NCBI RefSeq assembly: GCF_026191915.1
Contig: NZ_JAIMBY010000007.1
Span: 90,616-154,615 of the forward strand
Reading direction: 5' to 3'
DNA length: 64,000 bases
Source of the DNA: Acidiphilium sp. PA
GTDB lineage: Bacteria; Pseudomonadota; Alphaproteobacteria; Acetobacterales; Acetobacteraceae
Below the pieces are notes generated by a model. It had not been told where the DNA came from. It saw nothing but the letters and a program-made list of their open reading frames with translations, and ran no database searches. Both the position numbers and the translations under genes were made by a program. Every line of letters starts with the position of its first letter. Position 1 is the first letter of the stretch. Positions 26,169 through 35,918 of the stretch are shown here, in pieces.

Positions 26169-27615
26169 CGCCCGTCCGGCGGGGCGGCTGCGCACCGGCT
26201 TCGATGCTCCCGAAGCCGCGCTGCTGGGCGCGGCCACGCTGCTGATGTTGTGGCCCGCGCTCTACAACGGGTTTCCGCTGATCTTCTCGGACACCGGCAC
26301 GTATATCTCGCAGATGATGGAGCACCATCTCGGCTGGGACCGGCCGCCCTATTACAGCATGTTGCTGCTCGCGCTCGACTGGGGGCACAACCTGTGGCTA
26401 CCGACGATCGCACAATGCGCCGTGACCGCGTGGATGATCCGGCGCACCCAGCGCATGGTGGCACCCCGCGCGGGCCTCGGCGCCGGCGCCCTGCTGCTGG
26501 CACCGCTGGTGTTGCTGACCGCACTGCCCTGGACCGCGGCGCAGATCATGCCGGATATTTTTACCCCCCTGATGGTGCTCGCCTTCGCGATTCTGGTGCT
26601 CGATGACCGGATGAGGCGGCGTGAGCGGCGATCGCTCGCCCTGCTGATCACGCTCGCGATCATGGTGCATCTGAGTAATCTGCCGATCTATGCAGGGCTG
26701 TGCCTGTGCGTGCTGGTGCTGCGCCTTCGCGCGCGCCCGCGCCCGGACTGGAAGCATCTGCTGCCCCCGCTGGCCATCGGCGTCACCGCGCTGATCGCGG
26801 TCAATCTGATCGCCTCCGGCACACCGTCGCCCTCGCCCTATGGCGACACCTTCGTGCTCGCCCGCCTGCTGAGCGATGGCCCGGCACGCGCCACCCTGGC
26901 ACGGGACTGTCCGACGCAGCGCTGGGCGTTGTGCCGCTACCAGGCCGACCTCGCGCACAGTGCGGACCGGTTTCTCTGGACGGCGAACAGCCCGCTGTAT
27001 CGCGCCGGCGGCCCGATCCATTTAATCGATCAGACCAACGCGATCGTGCGCGACACCGTCATGACATATCCGGCCGTGGTGGCGCGCAATGCCGTGCGTG
27101 ACACGTTGCGCCAGATGGTCACCTTCGCGCCGGGCAGCGGCCTGCGCCCGTGGTCGGCCACGGCGGGGGCCACGATACGGCGCGATCTGCCCCCGGCAAC
27201 GGTACGGGTATTTCTCCGCAGCCGGCAGGCCCGCCGGCGTCTCGCGATCGGCGAGCCGCTCGCCGCGATCGTCGCAACGGTCACGATCGCAGGGATCGTC
27301 GCGACACTGGCGTTCGTACTGTGGGCGGTCGTGCAAGCCATCCGCCCCTTCCGCGTCATTGCCGCGCTGCGCCATACCCGCCCGCTGAACAAGGATCGGC
27401 CGATCGATCACCGGCCGATCGATCACCGGTTGTTCTGGCTCGCCGGTTTCGTGCTGCTGGCGCTGGTGGGCAATGCGGTGGTCACCGGCAGCCTGTCCGG
27501 CCCGCACGACCGCTATGAGAGCCGCATCGTCTGGCTCGCGGTGCTGACCGGCGAGCTTGTGCTCGCGCGATGCTACGCGGCGTGGCGATCCCGCCCGACC
27601 AGCACCACCGCGTAA
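26146..27615 (+). CDS. polytopic membrane protein of the exopolysaccharide locus
   Basis: A 489-residue integral membrane protein with about ten hydrophobic segments. The first loop contains FPLIFSDTGTYISQMMEHHLG, with an acidic residue typical of GT-C-type lipid-linked sugar transferases. I cannot assign a family with confidence; a GT-C-like glycosyltransferase is the best guess. It begins inside the end of the Wzz/kinase gene (ATG 26146, 23-base overlap), so expression is probably coupled. Near the C-terminus a 15-base tandem duplication encodes RPIDHRPIDHR in a cytoplasmic loop. Its end overlaps the convergent small gene by 43 bases. Confidence 0.7.
   Translation: MAVISDLDARPAGRLRTGFDAPEAALLGAATLLMLWPALYNGFPLIFSDTGTYISQMMEHHLGWDRPPYYSMLLLALDWGHNLWLPTIAQCAVTAWMIRRTQRMVAPRAGLGAGALLLAPLVLLTALPWTAAQIMPDIFTPLMVLAFAILVLDDRMRRRERRSLALLITLAIMVHLSNLPIYAGLCLCVLVLRLRARPRPDWKHLLPPLAIGVTALIAVNLIASGTPSPSPYGDTFVLARLLSDGPARATLARDCPTQRWALCRYQADLAHSADRFLWTANSPLYRAGGPIHLIDQTNAIVRDTVMTYPAVVARNAVRDTLRQMVTFAPGSGLRPWSATAGATIRRDLPPATVRVFLRSRQARRRLAIGEPLAAIVATVTIAGIVATLAFVLWAVVQAIRPFRVIAALRHTRPLNKDRPIDHRPIDHRLFWLAGFVLLALVGNAVVTGSLSGPHDRYESRIVWLAVLTGELVLARCYAAWRSRPTSTTA
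27397..27426 (+). repeat. 15-base tandem duplication inside the membrane protein gene
   Basis: CGGCCGATCGATCAC occurs twice in direct succession, adding one copy of the peptide RPIDH without breaking the frame. It looks like a replication-slippage duplication in a loop that tolerates change. Confidence 0.85.
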
Positions 27616-27785
27616 ACCCGCCAGCGCGCAAAGCCGAACCGCCGCCGCCAGTCGATCAGATGGGCGGCCCGGAACCGCATGCCGAAATGCAGATCGATCG
27701 CGGCGAGCTGCGCATCGTTGAAACTGGCCGCCACCGCTGGCGGCACGGCTGCGAGAAACCGCGCCACGGCCACCGACCGCGCCAT
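27573..27785 (-). CDS. small conserved-looking hypothetical protein
   Basis: A 70-residue protein seven bases after the acyltransferase stop, same strand. It begins SVAVARFLAAVPPAVAASFNDA, continues QLAAIDLHFGMRFRAAHLID and ends WRVYAVVLVGRDRHAA. The pattern 'FxDAQLxAID, then hydrophobic strand, then GRDR' resembles small proteins I have seen next to membrane biosynthesis genes in Alphaproteobacteria, but I cannot name the family. The tail overlaps the convergent membrane protein gene by 43 bases. Confidence 0.5.
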   Translation of the reverse strand: MARSVAVARFLAAVPPAVAASFNDAQLAAIDLHFGMRFRAAHLIDWRRRFGFARWRVYAVVLVGRDRHAA

Positions 27786-27792
27786 GGCCGGT

Positions 27793-28785
27793 TCACTCGG
27801 TCATCCGGTCGAGCGGGGGAATGGCACGCAGAACCGTGCGTTTTAGCATGATCGGCCCAAGCATGCCCGCCAGCATCAAAGCCCCGACGAACGCAGGGAA
27901 ATGATCGCCGTTCCAGCTCGTGACATGAAACAACAGCCCCTTGGTCAGGCCGATGAAGATGGTGTTGAACAGATAGATCATGAGTGAATACCGCCCGATG
28001 GTGACCAGTGTACGATCGGATGATAACCACGAACTCCTTACCAAAGAATGAAGGGCCGGCATCGCGAGCACACCCAGCACCAGTAATCGCGCATCGAACG
28101 GCCAGCGATGCCCCGCCAGCGCAATCGCTGTAAAACCGACGGCAAACAGCGCGAGCAAGGGAAGGCGCCAGCGATCGATCCAGCCGGTCCAACGCACGCC
28201 GAGCGCGCCGGCCCCGATTCCAAGCGCATAGAACAGCCCGTAGCGGCAGAGATCGGCAAGGTAGAGATGCCAGGGCGGGTTTGCCAGTTCCAGCGCCGCG
28301 AACACCGCGACCACCAGAACCAGCCGCCCGCGCATCGCCCACGCCAGCACTGGCGTCATCAGGCTGAGCGCGCACAACACGGCGAGGTACCACAGCGAAT
28401 AGGCCGGGCTGCGCACGGGGTTCCAAATCAGATCGATCAGCCCGGCAAGCATGCTGCGCGGCGCGTTATCGACGAACATGAACCGCGCCGCCAGTAATTT
28501 GCCCGCAATGATCAGCGCGCCCATCAGCACGAACGGCACCAGCAGCCGCCGTACCCGGCTCGCCGCCAGCCGTGCCCAGCCGGAGGGCCGCACGCTCACA
28601 TGCCCGGCCAGGAAGGAAACCATGCCGCTCAGATAGAAAAAAAACGGCATATGGAACGCATACACCGCCCGGCGCAGCGGCTGATACCAGTGCACATGGG
28701 CGGGGTTCTGCCGCGCCACGATGTGCCCGAACACCACCAGCGTGATCGCGAGCCCCTTGGCGCGATCGATATCGAGCCGGCGCAT
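27793..28785 (-). CDS. acyltransferase 3 family membrane protein
   Basis: A 330-residue inner-membrane O-acyltransferase of the acyltransferase-3 (OafA/NodX-like) family, with about ten hydrophobic segments. The N-terminal motif LDIDRAKGLAITLVVFGHI carries the conserved His, and AFHMPFFFYLSGM follows near residue 44. Such proteins add acetyl or succinyl groups to sugars, so it may decorate the exopolysaccharide. Its ATG overlaps the stop of the glycosyltransferase gene by one base. Confidence 0.88.
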   Translation of the reverse strand: MRRLDIDRAKGLAITLVVFGHIVARQNPAHVHWYQPLRRAVYAFHMPFFFYLSGMVSFLAGHVSVRPSGWARLAASRVRRLLVPFVLMGALIIAGKLLAARFMFVDNAPRSMLAGLIDLIWNPVRSPAYSLWYLAVLCALSLMTPVLAWAMRGRLVLVVAVFAALELANPPWHLYLADLCRYGLFYALGIGAGALGVRWTGWIDRWRLPLLALFAVGFTAIALAGHRWPFDARLLVLGVLAMPALHSLVRSSWLSSDRTLVTIGRYSLMIYLFNTIFIGLTKGLLFHVTSWNGDHFPAFVGALMLAGMLGPIMLKRTVLRAIPPLDRMTE

Positions 28786-29750
28786 CAGACCGTGACCATG
28801 TCGTCCGATGCCTCGATCAACATGCCGCGGACAAAGCCGGTGGCGAACGCCGCCTTGCAGCGCAGGCTGATCTGGCGCGTGCTCTGCCGGGGAAAGAGCA
28901 GCCAGGGCGCCAGCACCATCGCGTGCGCGGCCATCCGCCAGGCGCGCGCCATCCGCCGCTCACCCAGCGCGGCCAGCATCACCGCCTCCGATACGCCGCT
29001 CCAATACTGGCGGCGCACCAGCCAGTCCGGCCGCAACCGCTCGCGCGCGATTTCATGGTGCACCACGAGGGCGGGGTTGAACCGCACCCGGAAATGCGCC
29101 CGGCGCAGCCGGCGCAGGATATACGTCTCCTCGTTCGACAGCAGCAGCGTGCCGCGGCGGCCGAGGCAGGCGGGAAACCCGCCGAACCGCGTCAGCACAT
29201 CGCGCCGGAACGCGATATTTGCGGCATAGGGATCGATGTCGGCGCAGGCGTCCGGTGCGACCCGGTCGATGATCGTGAGCACCGCGCGCAGCGAGTCCGG
29301 CCACCACACCGGCAGCAGCGCCTGCCATTGCGGCAGGATCATGCCGCCGGTCGCGGCGAGGTCGGGGTCCTGCGCGATGCTCGCGAGCAGCACCGTCACC
29401 CAGTCCGAAGCCGGTGTTGCGTCGTCATCCAGATAAGCGATCCATTGCCCCCGCGCGGCCGCCAGCGCGGCGTTCCGCGCCGCACTCAGCCCGACCGATG
29501 CAAGGCGCGTATGCTGTGCGCCATGCGCCATCGCGGCGCGCAGAATGGTTTCGGCTTCTTCGCCGTCCGACCCGGAGTCGACCACCAGCACATCGACCGC
29601 GGGATGCGGCGGTCCAAGCCCCGCCAGGCATCGTGCCACCGCGATGCCGCGGTTATGCGTGCAAATCGCAACGGTGAGGATCGGCGGCTCGGCGCCGGTC
29701 GCAGCCTGGGACGATCTTCGCATCACGAAATCCTGTTTTCCCAGCGACAT
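28785..29750 (-). CDS. family 2 glycosyltransferase
   Basis: A 321-residue GT-A fold glycosyltransferase. The N-terminal ILTVAICTHNRGIAVARCLA is the family 2 start. The DXD-type site is in WIAYLDDDATPASDW, and an acceptor-side NEET/HHE-type region (LLLSNEETYILRRLRRA, LVVHHEIARERL) follows. There is no clear signal peptide; a C-terminal hydrophobic segment may touch the membrane. ATG 29750 is used, though ATG 29723 has an AGGA site closer to it. It is divergent from the beta-barrel gene and coupled to the acyltransferase gene. Confidence 0.9.
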   Translation of the reverse strand: MSLGKQDFVMRRSSQAATGAEPPILTVAICTHNRGIAVARCLAGLGPPHPAVDVLVVDSGSDGEEAETILRAAMAHGAQHTRLASVGLSAARNAALAAARGQWIAYLDDDATPASDWVTVLLASIAQDPDLAATGGMILPQWQALLPVWWPDSLRAVLTIIDRVAPDACADIDPYAANIAFRRDVLTRFGGFPACLGRRGTLLLSNEETYILRRLRRAHFRVRFNPALVVHHEIARERLRPDWLVRRQYWSGVSEAVMLAALGERRMARAWRMAAHAMVLAPWLLFPRQSTRQISLRCKAAFATGFVRGMLIEASDDMVTV

Positions 29751-29825
29751 TCAATTAAGGGTTGTGTATTATGGCCGCAGACACAACCAGATTGCAACCG
29801 AAATCGATGCAAAGGCGGAGCGATC

Positions 29826-31205
29826 ATGCCGCAGGCTGAACCGACCGTCTCGCCCGCTGTCTCGAGCCAGCAGCAGCAAAACATCTGCCTGAAGCCAGCC
29901 GCCGAACCCCACCAAAGGCACGCCGCCTCAGGACCAAAGTTTTTTTGCTTCTTTTTTTTCAAAAAAAGAAGAACTTCCTTAATTTTCCTGGCATTATTGT
30001 ACCCCTCAGCCGCCCAAGCCCAATCGATCGGCAACCTCCTCCCGATCGCAGTACCCGGCTTTTCCGTCGCCGCCGGCGTCACCGTCGCGACACGCCTGCA
30101 CCGGGACGACATCCCGCGCGGCATCACGCTCGGCATCACGCCGGACGATCTGCGGGTCTACCCGAGCCTCACCGCCACCACCGGGTTCGACAGCGCCCCG
30201 GCTGCCGGTGCCCCGGCGAGCGCCACCATCCGCCTGCAACCCTCGGTCCAGATCAGCGATGCCGCCCTCGGCCTCGCCGCCTTCGCCGGTGCGGATCTCA
30301 ACCGCTATCCGGGCGATCAGGCGGCCGCGGCCAACAACATCACCGCCGGCCTCGGCCTCGATGTACCCTTCGGCGCGGGCACCATCACCCTGGGTGGCGC
30401 GCGCCTCACCACCCGGGAATCCGCCCTCGGCACCAGCCAGGCCGCGGCCAGTGCCCCGTTCGCCGTCGCCCTGACCGACGGCAGGGCAGCGCTCCGCCTG
30501 CCGCTCGGCGCGTTCGATACCACCAGCCGGATCGAGTTCAGCGACACCACGATCAACCGCACCACCACCACGCTACCGGCCCCGTTCCGCGCCCGCGCCT
30601 TCCTGCGCGCCTCGGGCGAACTCGCCACCGCGAACGACGGCGTGCTGCGCCTGCTCGCGCGGCTGAACCTCGCCGTCGCGCGCTACAGCGGTGTACGGGC
30701 CGGTGCCGGCGTCTCGAACGCCACCACCATCGCGCTGCTCGGCGGGGCGGAAACCGCGCCGGGTCGCGTGCTGCGCCTGCGCGCGGTCGCCGGCATCGCG
30801 GCGCAACATTTCGCGGGTCCCACCACCGCGCCCGGCACCATCCCGGTCGGCTCGATCGGCCTGGGCTGGACGCCGGACGCCCTGATCGCCGCCGAACTCG
30901 ATCTGAGCCGCGATTCCGGCATCGACACCACGCTCGGCACCCCGGGCGAGCCGGTCACCACCCTGCATTTCGCCCTCGCGAACGCCTTCACCCGCTCCTT
31001 GTTACTCACCGCCACGGTCGATGCCAGCGCCGGCACCATCGCCGGCCATCAGGCGCGCGACACCACCATGCAGCTCGGAGCCGCCTGGTCCTGGGCGCGG
31101 CATTTTTCCCTGCAACCCAGCCTGTCCTATGCAATTCGCCACAATCTGCCAGGATCGGCGCCGCACGAGCTGCGCCTGCTGGTGGCGCTCACCTGGGCGC
31201 CGTGA
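29826..31205 (+). CDS. outer-membrane beta-barrel protein with repeat-derived N-terminus
   Basis: A 459-residue protein. From about residue 66 it is a typical outer-membrane beta-barrel of the putative porin 2 kind: alternating strands such as [20 protein letters not shown] and [15 protein letters not shown], ending in [11 protein letters not shown]. The signal peptide ([17 protein letters not shown]) is at about residues 52-68. The start ATG 29826 has GGAG upstream and is the only usable in-frame start. The first 51 residues therefore include the translation of AT-rich repeat copy 5 ([14 protein letters not shown]), giving an unusually long leader. It is divergent from the glycosyltransferase gene and may be the export-locus outer-membrane porin; that role is inferred. 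Confidence 0.75.
   Translation: MPQAEPTVSPAVSSQQQQNICLKPAAEPHQRHAASGPKFFCFFFFKKRRTSLIFLALLYPSAAQAQSIGNLLPIAVPGFSVAAGVTVATRLHRDDIPRGITLGITPDDLRVYPSLTATTGFDSAPAAGAPASATIRLQPSVQISDAALGLAAFAGADLNRYPGDQAAAANNITAGLGLDVPFGAGTITLGGARLTTRESALGTSQAAASAPFAVALTDGRAALRLPLGAFDTTSRIEFSDTTINRTTTTLPAPFRARAFLRASGELATANDGVLRLLARLNLAVARYSGVRAGAGVSNATTIALLGGAETAPGRVLRLRAVAGIAAQHFAGPTTAPGTIPVGSIGLGWTPDALIAAELDLSRDSGIDTTLGTPGEPVTTLHFALANAFTRSLLLTATVDASAGTIAGHQARDTTMQLGAAWSWARHFSLQPSLSYAIRHNLPGSAPHELRLLVALTWAP
29936..29971 (-). repeat. AT-rich palindromic repeat, copy 5, inside a reading frame
   Basis: AAAGTTTTTTT, GCTTCTTTTTTTT, C, AAAAAAAGAAG, oriented like copy 2. It lies in the 5' part of the beta-barrel gene and is read in frame as [12 protein letters not shown]; all other copies are intergenic. 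Confidence 0.9.
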
Positions 31206-31306
31206 CCGCACCGGTCCGTCTTGCCGGCTGCCCGCATCTGCGTAATAAAATGTCTCGCGTGACCATGGGGGGATTCGGTGGCGGTAACAATGCGGCGACA
31301 CCCGGC

Positions 31307-32914
31307 ATGAGCGGATTCCGCTCGGCTCTCGATCATCGGGGCGCGGCCTTCGCGCACAACCATCGCGCCATGCGCGCCCTGGTCGATCAACTGGCGGCCG
31401 ATGTGGCAACCATTCGCCTGGGCGGCGGCGAGGCGGCACGCGCCCGCCACGTCGCGCGCGGCAAATTGCCGGTGCGCGACCGCATCCGCCTGCTGATCGA
31501 CCCGGCGTCACCCTTCCTCGAGCTCTCGCAATTCGCCGGCCACGGGCTCTACCCCGAGCCGGTCCCGGCCGGCGGCATCATCACCGGCATCGGCCGGGTC
31601 GCCGGGCGGGAATGCGTCATCGTCGCGAACGACGCGACGGTCAAAGGTGGCACGTATTTCCCGATCACCGTGAAAAAACACCTGCGCGCCCAGGCAATCG
31701 CGGCCCAGAACCGGCTGCCCTGCCTCTATCTGGTCGATTCCGGCGGTGCGAATTTGCCGAACCAGGACGACGTCTTCCCCGATCGCGAGCATTTCGGCCG
31801 CATCTTCTACAATCAGGCCACCATGTCCGCCGCCGGCATTCCCCAGATCGCGGTGGTCATGGGCTCCTGCACCGCCGGGGGCGCCTATGTCCCTGCCATG
31901 GCGGATGAAAGCATCATCGTCCGTGATCAGGGCACCATTTTCCTCGCCGGACCGCCACTGGTCAAAGCCGCCACCGGCGAGATCGTGACGGCCGAAGACC
32001 TCGGCGGGGCGGATGTCCATACCAGGCTCTCCGGCGTCGCCGATCATTATGCCGAATCCGATGCCCATGCGCTCGGCATCGCCCGGCGCATCGTGGCATC
32101 GCTCAACCTCGCCAAGCCACCGGCGTCCGCGCCGCGTACCCCGCGCCCGCCACCCGGCGCGCCGGACGATCTCTACGGCGTCATCCCGGCCGATCCGCGC
32201 GCGCAGTACGATGTGCGCGAGGTGATCCGCCTGATCGTCGATGACGGGTCGTTCGACGAGTTCAAACAGCGCTACGGCACCACGCTGGTCACCGCCTTCG
32301 CGCATATCTGGGGCTATCCGGTCGGCATCATCGCCAACAACGGCGTACTGTTTTCCGAAGCCGCATTAAAGGGCGCGCATTTCATCGAACTCTGCGCCCA
32401 GCGCGGCATTCCGCTGGTTTTCCTGCAAAACATCACCGGCTTCATGGTCGGCCGGAAATACGAGGCCGGCGGCATCGCCAAGGATGGCGCCAAGCTGGTC
32501 ACCGCGGTCGCCACCGCCAACGTGCCGAAATTCACAATCATCATCGGCGGCTCGTTCGGCGCCGGCAATTACGGCATGTGCGGCCGCGCCTATGATCCGC
32601 GTTTCCTGTGGATGTGGCCGAACGCGCGCATCTCCGTCATGGGCGGCGCCCAGGCCGCCGCGGTGCTGGCGCAGGTCCGGCGAGACAACATCGAGGCCAA
32701 GGGCGGCACCTGGAGTGAAGCCGACGAGGCCGATTTCAAAGCGCCGATCGCCGCGCAATACGAAACCCAGGGCCACCCCTACTACGCCAGCGCCCGCCTG
32801 TGGGACGATGGCGTGATCGACCCCGCCGACACCCGCATGGTGCTCGGCCTCGGCCTGTCCGTCAGTCGCAACGCCCCCGTGCCGCCGACGCAATTCGGCC
32901 TGTTCCGGATGTGA
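31307..32914 (+). CDS. mccB: methylcrotonyl-CoA carboxylase carboxyltransferase subunit
   Basis: A 535-residue carboxyltransferase (beta) subunit of biotin-dependent acyl-CoA carboxylase; length and the run with enoyl-CoA hydratase and biotin carboxylase genes favour 3-methylcrotonyl-CoA carboxylase of leucine breakdown. Seen: [19 protein letters not shown] near 45, [13 protein letters not shown] near 145, [17 protein letters not shown] near 187, and [20 protein letters not shown] near 371. I use ATG 31307, which gives the usual 535 residues; in-frame ATGs at 31265 and 31250 are possible and none has a clear ribosome site. The stop overlaps the next start by one base. Confidence 0.92.
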   Translation: MSGFRSALDHRGAAFAHNHRAMRALVDQLAADVATIRLGGGEAARARHVARGKLPVRDRIRLLIDPASPFLELSQFAGHGLYPEPVPAGGIITGIGRVAGRECVIVANDATVKGGTYFPITVKKHLRAQAIAAQNRLPCLYLVDSGGANLPNQDDVFPDREHFGRIFYNQATMSAAGIPQIAVVMGSCTAGGAYVPAMADESIIVRDQGTIFLAGPPLVKAATGEIVTAEDLGGADVHTRLSGVADHYAESDAHALGIARRIVASLNLAKPPASAPRTPRPPPGAPDDLYGVIPADPRAQYDVREVIRLIVDDGSFDEFKQRYGTTLVTAFAHIWGYPVGIIANNGVLFSEAALKGAHFIELCAQRGIPLVFLQNITGFMVGRKYEAGGIAKDGAKLVTAVATANVPKFTIIIGGSFGAGNYGMCGRAYDPRFLWMWPNARISVMGGAQAAAVLAQVRRDNIEAKGGTWSEADEADFKAPIAAQYETQGHPYYASARLWDDGVIDPADTRMVLGLGLSVSRNAPVPPTQFGLFRM

Positions 32915-33708
32915 TGACCATGAACGATCCCATCGATTTCCGTATCGACGGCCATGGCATCGCCACCATCACGCTCGACCGCGCCGAGCTGCACAATGCC
33001 TTCGACGATGCCATGATCACCGGCCTGCTCGACATCCTCGGCAAGGTCGCGACCGACGCGGAGATCGGGCTCGTGGTGCTGCAGGGCCGGGGCAGGAGTT
33101 TTTCAGCCGGTGCCGACCTGAACTGGATGCGCCGGAGCGCCGCCTACACGCCCGAACAGAACCTCGCGGACGCGCAGGACCTCGCCCGCCTGATGCACGC
33201 GCTCCACACGATGCCCAAACCGACCCTCGCCCTGGTGCAAGGTGCCGTCTTCGGCGGCGGCGTCGGCCTCGTCGCCTGTTGCGATATCGCGCTCGCCACG
33301 TCGGATGCGAAGTTCAGCTTCTCCGAAGTGCGCCTCGGCCTGATCCCCGCCGTGATCAGCCCCTATGTGATCGCAGCGATCGGGCCGCGTCAGGCCAGGC
33401 GCTATTTCCAGACCGGCGAGATTTTCACCGCCGAGACCGCCCATCGCATCGGTCTGGTCCATGAGGTGGTCGCACCGGATGCACTCCCCGCCACGCGCGA
33501 TGCGCTGATCGCCGCCCTGCAGCGCGGCGGCCCGCAGGCCAAGGCATCCGCCAAGGCGCTGATCGCCGAGGTGGCGGATCGCCCGATCGATCGCGCGCTG
33601 ATCGTGCGCACCGCGCAGTTGATTTCCGAGCACCGCGCCTCGGCCGAAGGGCGCGAGGGTCTGGCGGCGTTCCTCGAAAAACGCGCGCCATCCTGGCTGA
33701 TCGACTGA
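32914..33708 (+). CDS. liuC: methylglutaconyl-CoA hydratase (enoyl-CoA hydratase family)
   Basis: A 264-residue crotonase-family enzyme. The oxyanion-hole segments are RGRSFSAGADLNWMRRSAA and QGAVFGGGVGLVACCDIALA. The FSAGADLNWM form is usual for 3-methylglutaconyl-CoA hydratase, which follows methylcrotonyl-CoA carboxylase in leucine degradation. ATG 32914 shares its A with the mccB stop codon; ATG 32920 is an alternative. The mccA gene starts three bases after its stop. No isovaleryl-CoA dehydrogenase (liuA) gene is in the window. Confidence 0.9.
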   Translation: MTMNDPIDFRIDGHGIATITLDRAELHNAFDDAMITGLLDILGKVATDAEIGLVVLQGRGRSFSAGADLNWMRRSAAYTPEQNLADAQDLARLMHALHTMPKPTLALVQGAVFGGGVGLVACCDIALATSDAKFSFSEVRLGLIPAVISPYVIAAIGPRQARRYFQTGEIFTAETAHRIGLVHEVVAPDALPATRDALIAALQRGGPQAKASAKALIAEVADRPIDRALIVRTAQLISEHRASAEGREGLAAFLEKRAPSWLID

Positions 33709-33710
33709 GC

Positions 33711-35729
33711 ATGATGTTCGACACGATCCTGATCGCCAATCGCGGCGAAATCGCCTGCCGCATCATCCGCACCGCGCGGCGCATGGGCATCCGCAGCATC
33801 GCCGTGTTCTCCGAAGCCGATCGATCGGCCGCCCACGTAACGCTGGCCGATGCCGCCGTCGCGATCGGCCCGGCCGCCGCGCGCGAGAGCTATCTCGATG
33901 GCGCCCGCATCATCGCCGCCGCGCGTGAGGCCGGCGCGCAGGCGATCCACCCCGGCTATGGGTTTCTGAGCGAAAACGCGGCCTTCGCCGAAGCCTGCAC
34001 CGCCGCCGGGCTGATTTTCATCGGCCCGCCCGCCGCCGCGATCCGCGCGATGGGCTCGAAATCCGCCGCCAAATCCCTGATGGAGCGGGCAGGGGTGCCG
34101 CTGGTGCCCGGCTATCACGGCACCGATCAGGCGCCCGATCATCTGGCCGCCCAGGCCGCCGCGATCGGCTACCCCGTGCTGATCAAGGCCTCGGCCGGCG
34201 GCGGTGGCAAGGGCATGCGCATCGTGACCGCGCCGGCCGATTTCGCCGCCGCCCTCGATCTCGCCAAGGGCGAGGCGCGCGCCGCGTTCGGCGATGACCA
34301 GGTCCTGATCGAAAAATACCTCACCCGGCCCCGCCACATCGAAATCCAGGTGTTCGCCGACACGCATGGCAACGTCGTCTCGCTGTTCGAGCGCGACTGC
34401 TCGATCCAGCGCCGCCACCAGAAAATCATCGAGGAAGCGCCGGCCCCGCTGATCTCGGAGGATCAGCGCTTCACCATGGGCGAGGCCGCCTGTGCTGCCG
34501 CCCGCGCGATCGATTACGTCGGTGCCGGCACGGTCGAGTTCATCGCCGAGGGCGGCGATTTTCATTTCATGGAAATGAACACCCGCCTGCAGGTCGAGCA
34601 TCCGGTCACCGAACTGATCACCGGGCTCGATCTGGTCGAATGGCAATTCCGCGTCGCCGCCGGCGAGGCGCTGCCCCTGACCCAGAACGAGATCGAACGC
34701 ACCGGCCACGCCATCGAAATCCGCCTCTACGCCGAAGACCCGCTGCGCGATTTCGCACCCTCGACCGGCACCATCCATCACCTGCGCCTGCCCGAACCCT
34801 CGGCGCATATCCGCATCGATGCCGGGGTGCGCCAGGGCGATGCGGTCTCGATCCATTACGACCCGATGATCGCCAAGCTGATCGCCTGGGACCATGATCG
34901 GGCCGGCGCGATCCGCCACCTCGCCCGCGCGCTGGCCACACTCGAAATCGACGGCGTACGCACCAACCTGCCGCTGCTGCGCCGGATCATCGGCCACCCC
35001 GAATTTGCCGCCGCAGACCTCGACACCGGTTTCATCGCCCGCCACGAACCCGTTTTGCTCGCCCCCGCCGCGCCGGCATCACCCGCCGTGCTCGCCGCCG
35101 CCGCGCACCGCTGGCTGCACGATCTGCCAAGCCACGCCGCGCCATCCGACCCGCATTCGCCCTGGACCCTGAAATCCGCCTGGCGTCTGAACGGTCCGGC
35201 CTGTCAGGATGTCACTTTCGATGATGGCACGGCGCAATTTCCGATCCGCATCCACCCGGAACCCGCCGGCCGCCTCACGATGGATCACGCCGGCACCAGC
35301 ACCACCGCAGCCATCGCCGTCCTGCCGGACGACCGGCTCACCGTCACCATCGGTCATGTCACCACCACGCTCACCGCCCTGCACGACCCCGATCGGGCGC
35401 GGCAGGATCGCATCGTGATCTTCGCCGATGGCGCGCCGCACGCGCTGCGCATCGTCGATCCGTTTGCCGGCAGCGGCACCGCGCACACCGCCGGCGGCCG
35501 GGTCATCACACCCATGCCCGGCCGCGTCATCGCGGTCGGCGTCGTACCGGGCGACATGGTGGCGGCCGGCGATCTGCTGGTCACGGTCGAAGCGATGAAG
35601 GTGCAGTTCCGCATCACCGCACCGCGCGCCGGCGTGGTGACCACCCTGTCATGCGCCGTCGGCGACCTCGTGGACGATGGCGCGGAACTCGCCGTGATCG
35701 AAGCGGCACCGGACCCGATCCCCGCATAG
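33711..35729 (+). CDS. mccA: biotin-dependent carboxylase biotin carboxylase/carrier subunit
   Basis: A 672-residue subunit with an N-terminal biotin carboxylase (IANRGEIACRIIRTARRMG; ATP-grasp ASAGGGGKGMRIV near 165; EMNTRLQVEHPVTELITGLD near 285) and a C-terminal biotinyl domain. The biotin lysine is in VTVEAMKVQF. The usual form is EAMKM; here a valine follows the lysine. It should carboxylate biotin with bicarbonate and ATP and pass it to MccB. This is the last gene of the mccB-liuC-mccA operon; the following 189 bases separate it from the export run. Confidence 0.93.
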   Translation: MMFDTILIANRGEIACRIIRTARRMGIRSIAVFSEADRSAAHVTLADAAVAIGPAAARESYLDGARIIAAAREAGAQAIHPGYGFLSENAAFAEACTAAGLIFIGPPAAAIRAMGSKSAAKSLMERAGVPLVPGYHGTDQAPDHLAAQAAAIGYPVLIKASAGGGGKGMRIVTAPADFAAALDLAKGEARAAFGDDQVLIEKYLTRPRHIEIQVFADTHGNVVSLFERDCSIQRRHQKIIEEAPAPLISEDQRFTMGEAACAAARAIDYVGAGTVEFIAEGGDFHFMEMNTRLQVEHPVTELITGLDLVEWQFRVAAGEALPLTQNEIERTGHAIEIRLYAEDPLRDFAPSTGTIHHLRLPEPSAHIRIDAGVRQGDAVSIHYDPMIAKLIAWDHDRAGAIRHLARALATLEIDGVRTNLPLLRRIIGHPEFAAADLDTGFIARHEPVLLAPAAPASPAVLAAAAHRWLHDLPSHAAPSDPHSPWTLKSAWRLNGPACQDVTFDDGTAQFPIRIHPEPAGRLTMDHAGTSTTAAIAVLPDDRLTVTIGHVTTTLTALHDPDRARQDRIVIFADGAPHALRIVDPFAGSGTAHTAGGRVITPMPGRVIAVGVVPGDMVAAGDLLVTVEAMKVQFRITAPRAGVVTTLSCAVGDLVDDGAELAVIEAAPDPIPA

Positions 35730-35918
35730 ACCGGCGGCCCCGCCAGCCATCGTCCCTGGATCGCCGCTGCCGCAAATCCGAAAACGGGACCGGAATCCCA
35801 TGATCGGGATCGCGGCGGTGCATCGACCGCCGGATTGATCCCGGTCTGCCGCGCCATCGGCCCCGGCCCGGCATGGCACGGGATTTGCTGTGATCGCGGC
35901 AACCGCCCGGGAGCCACG

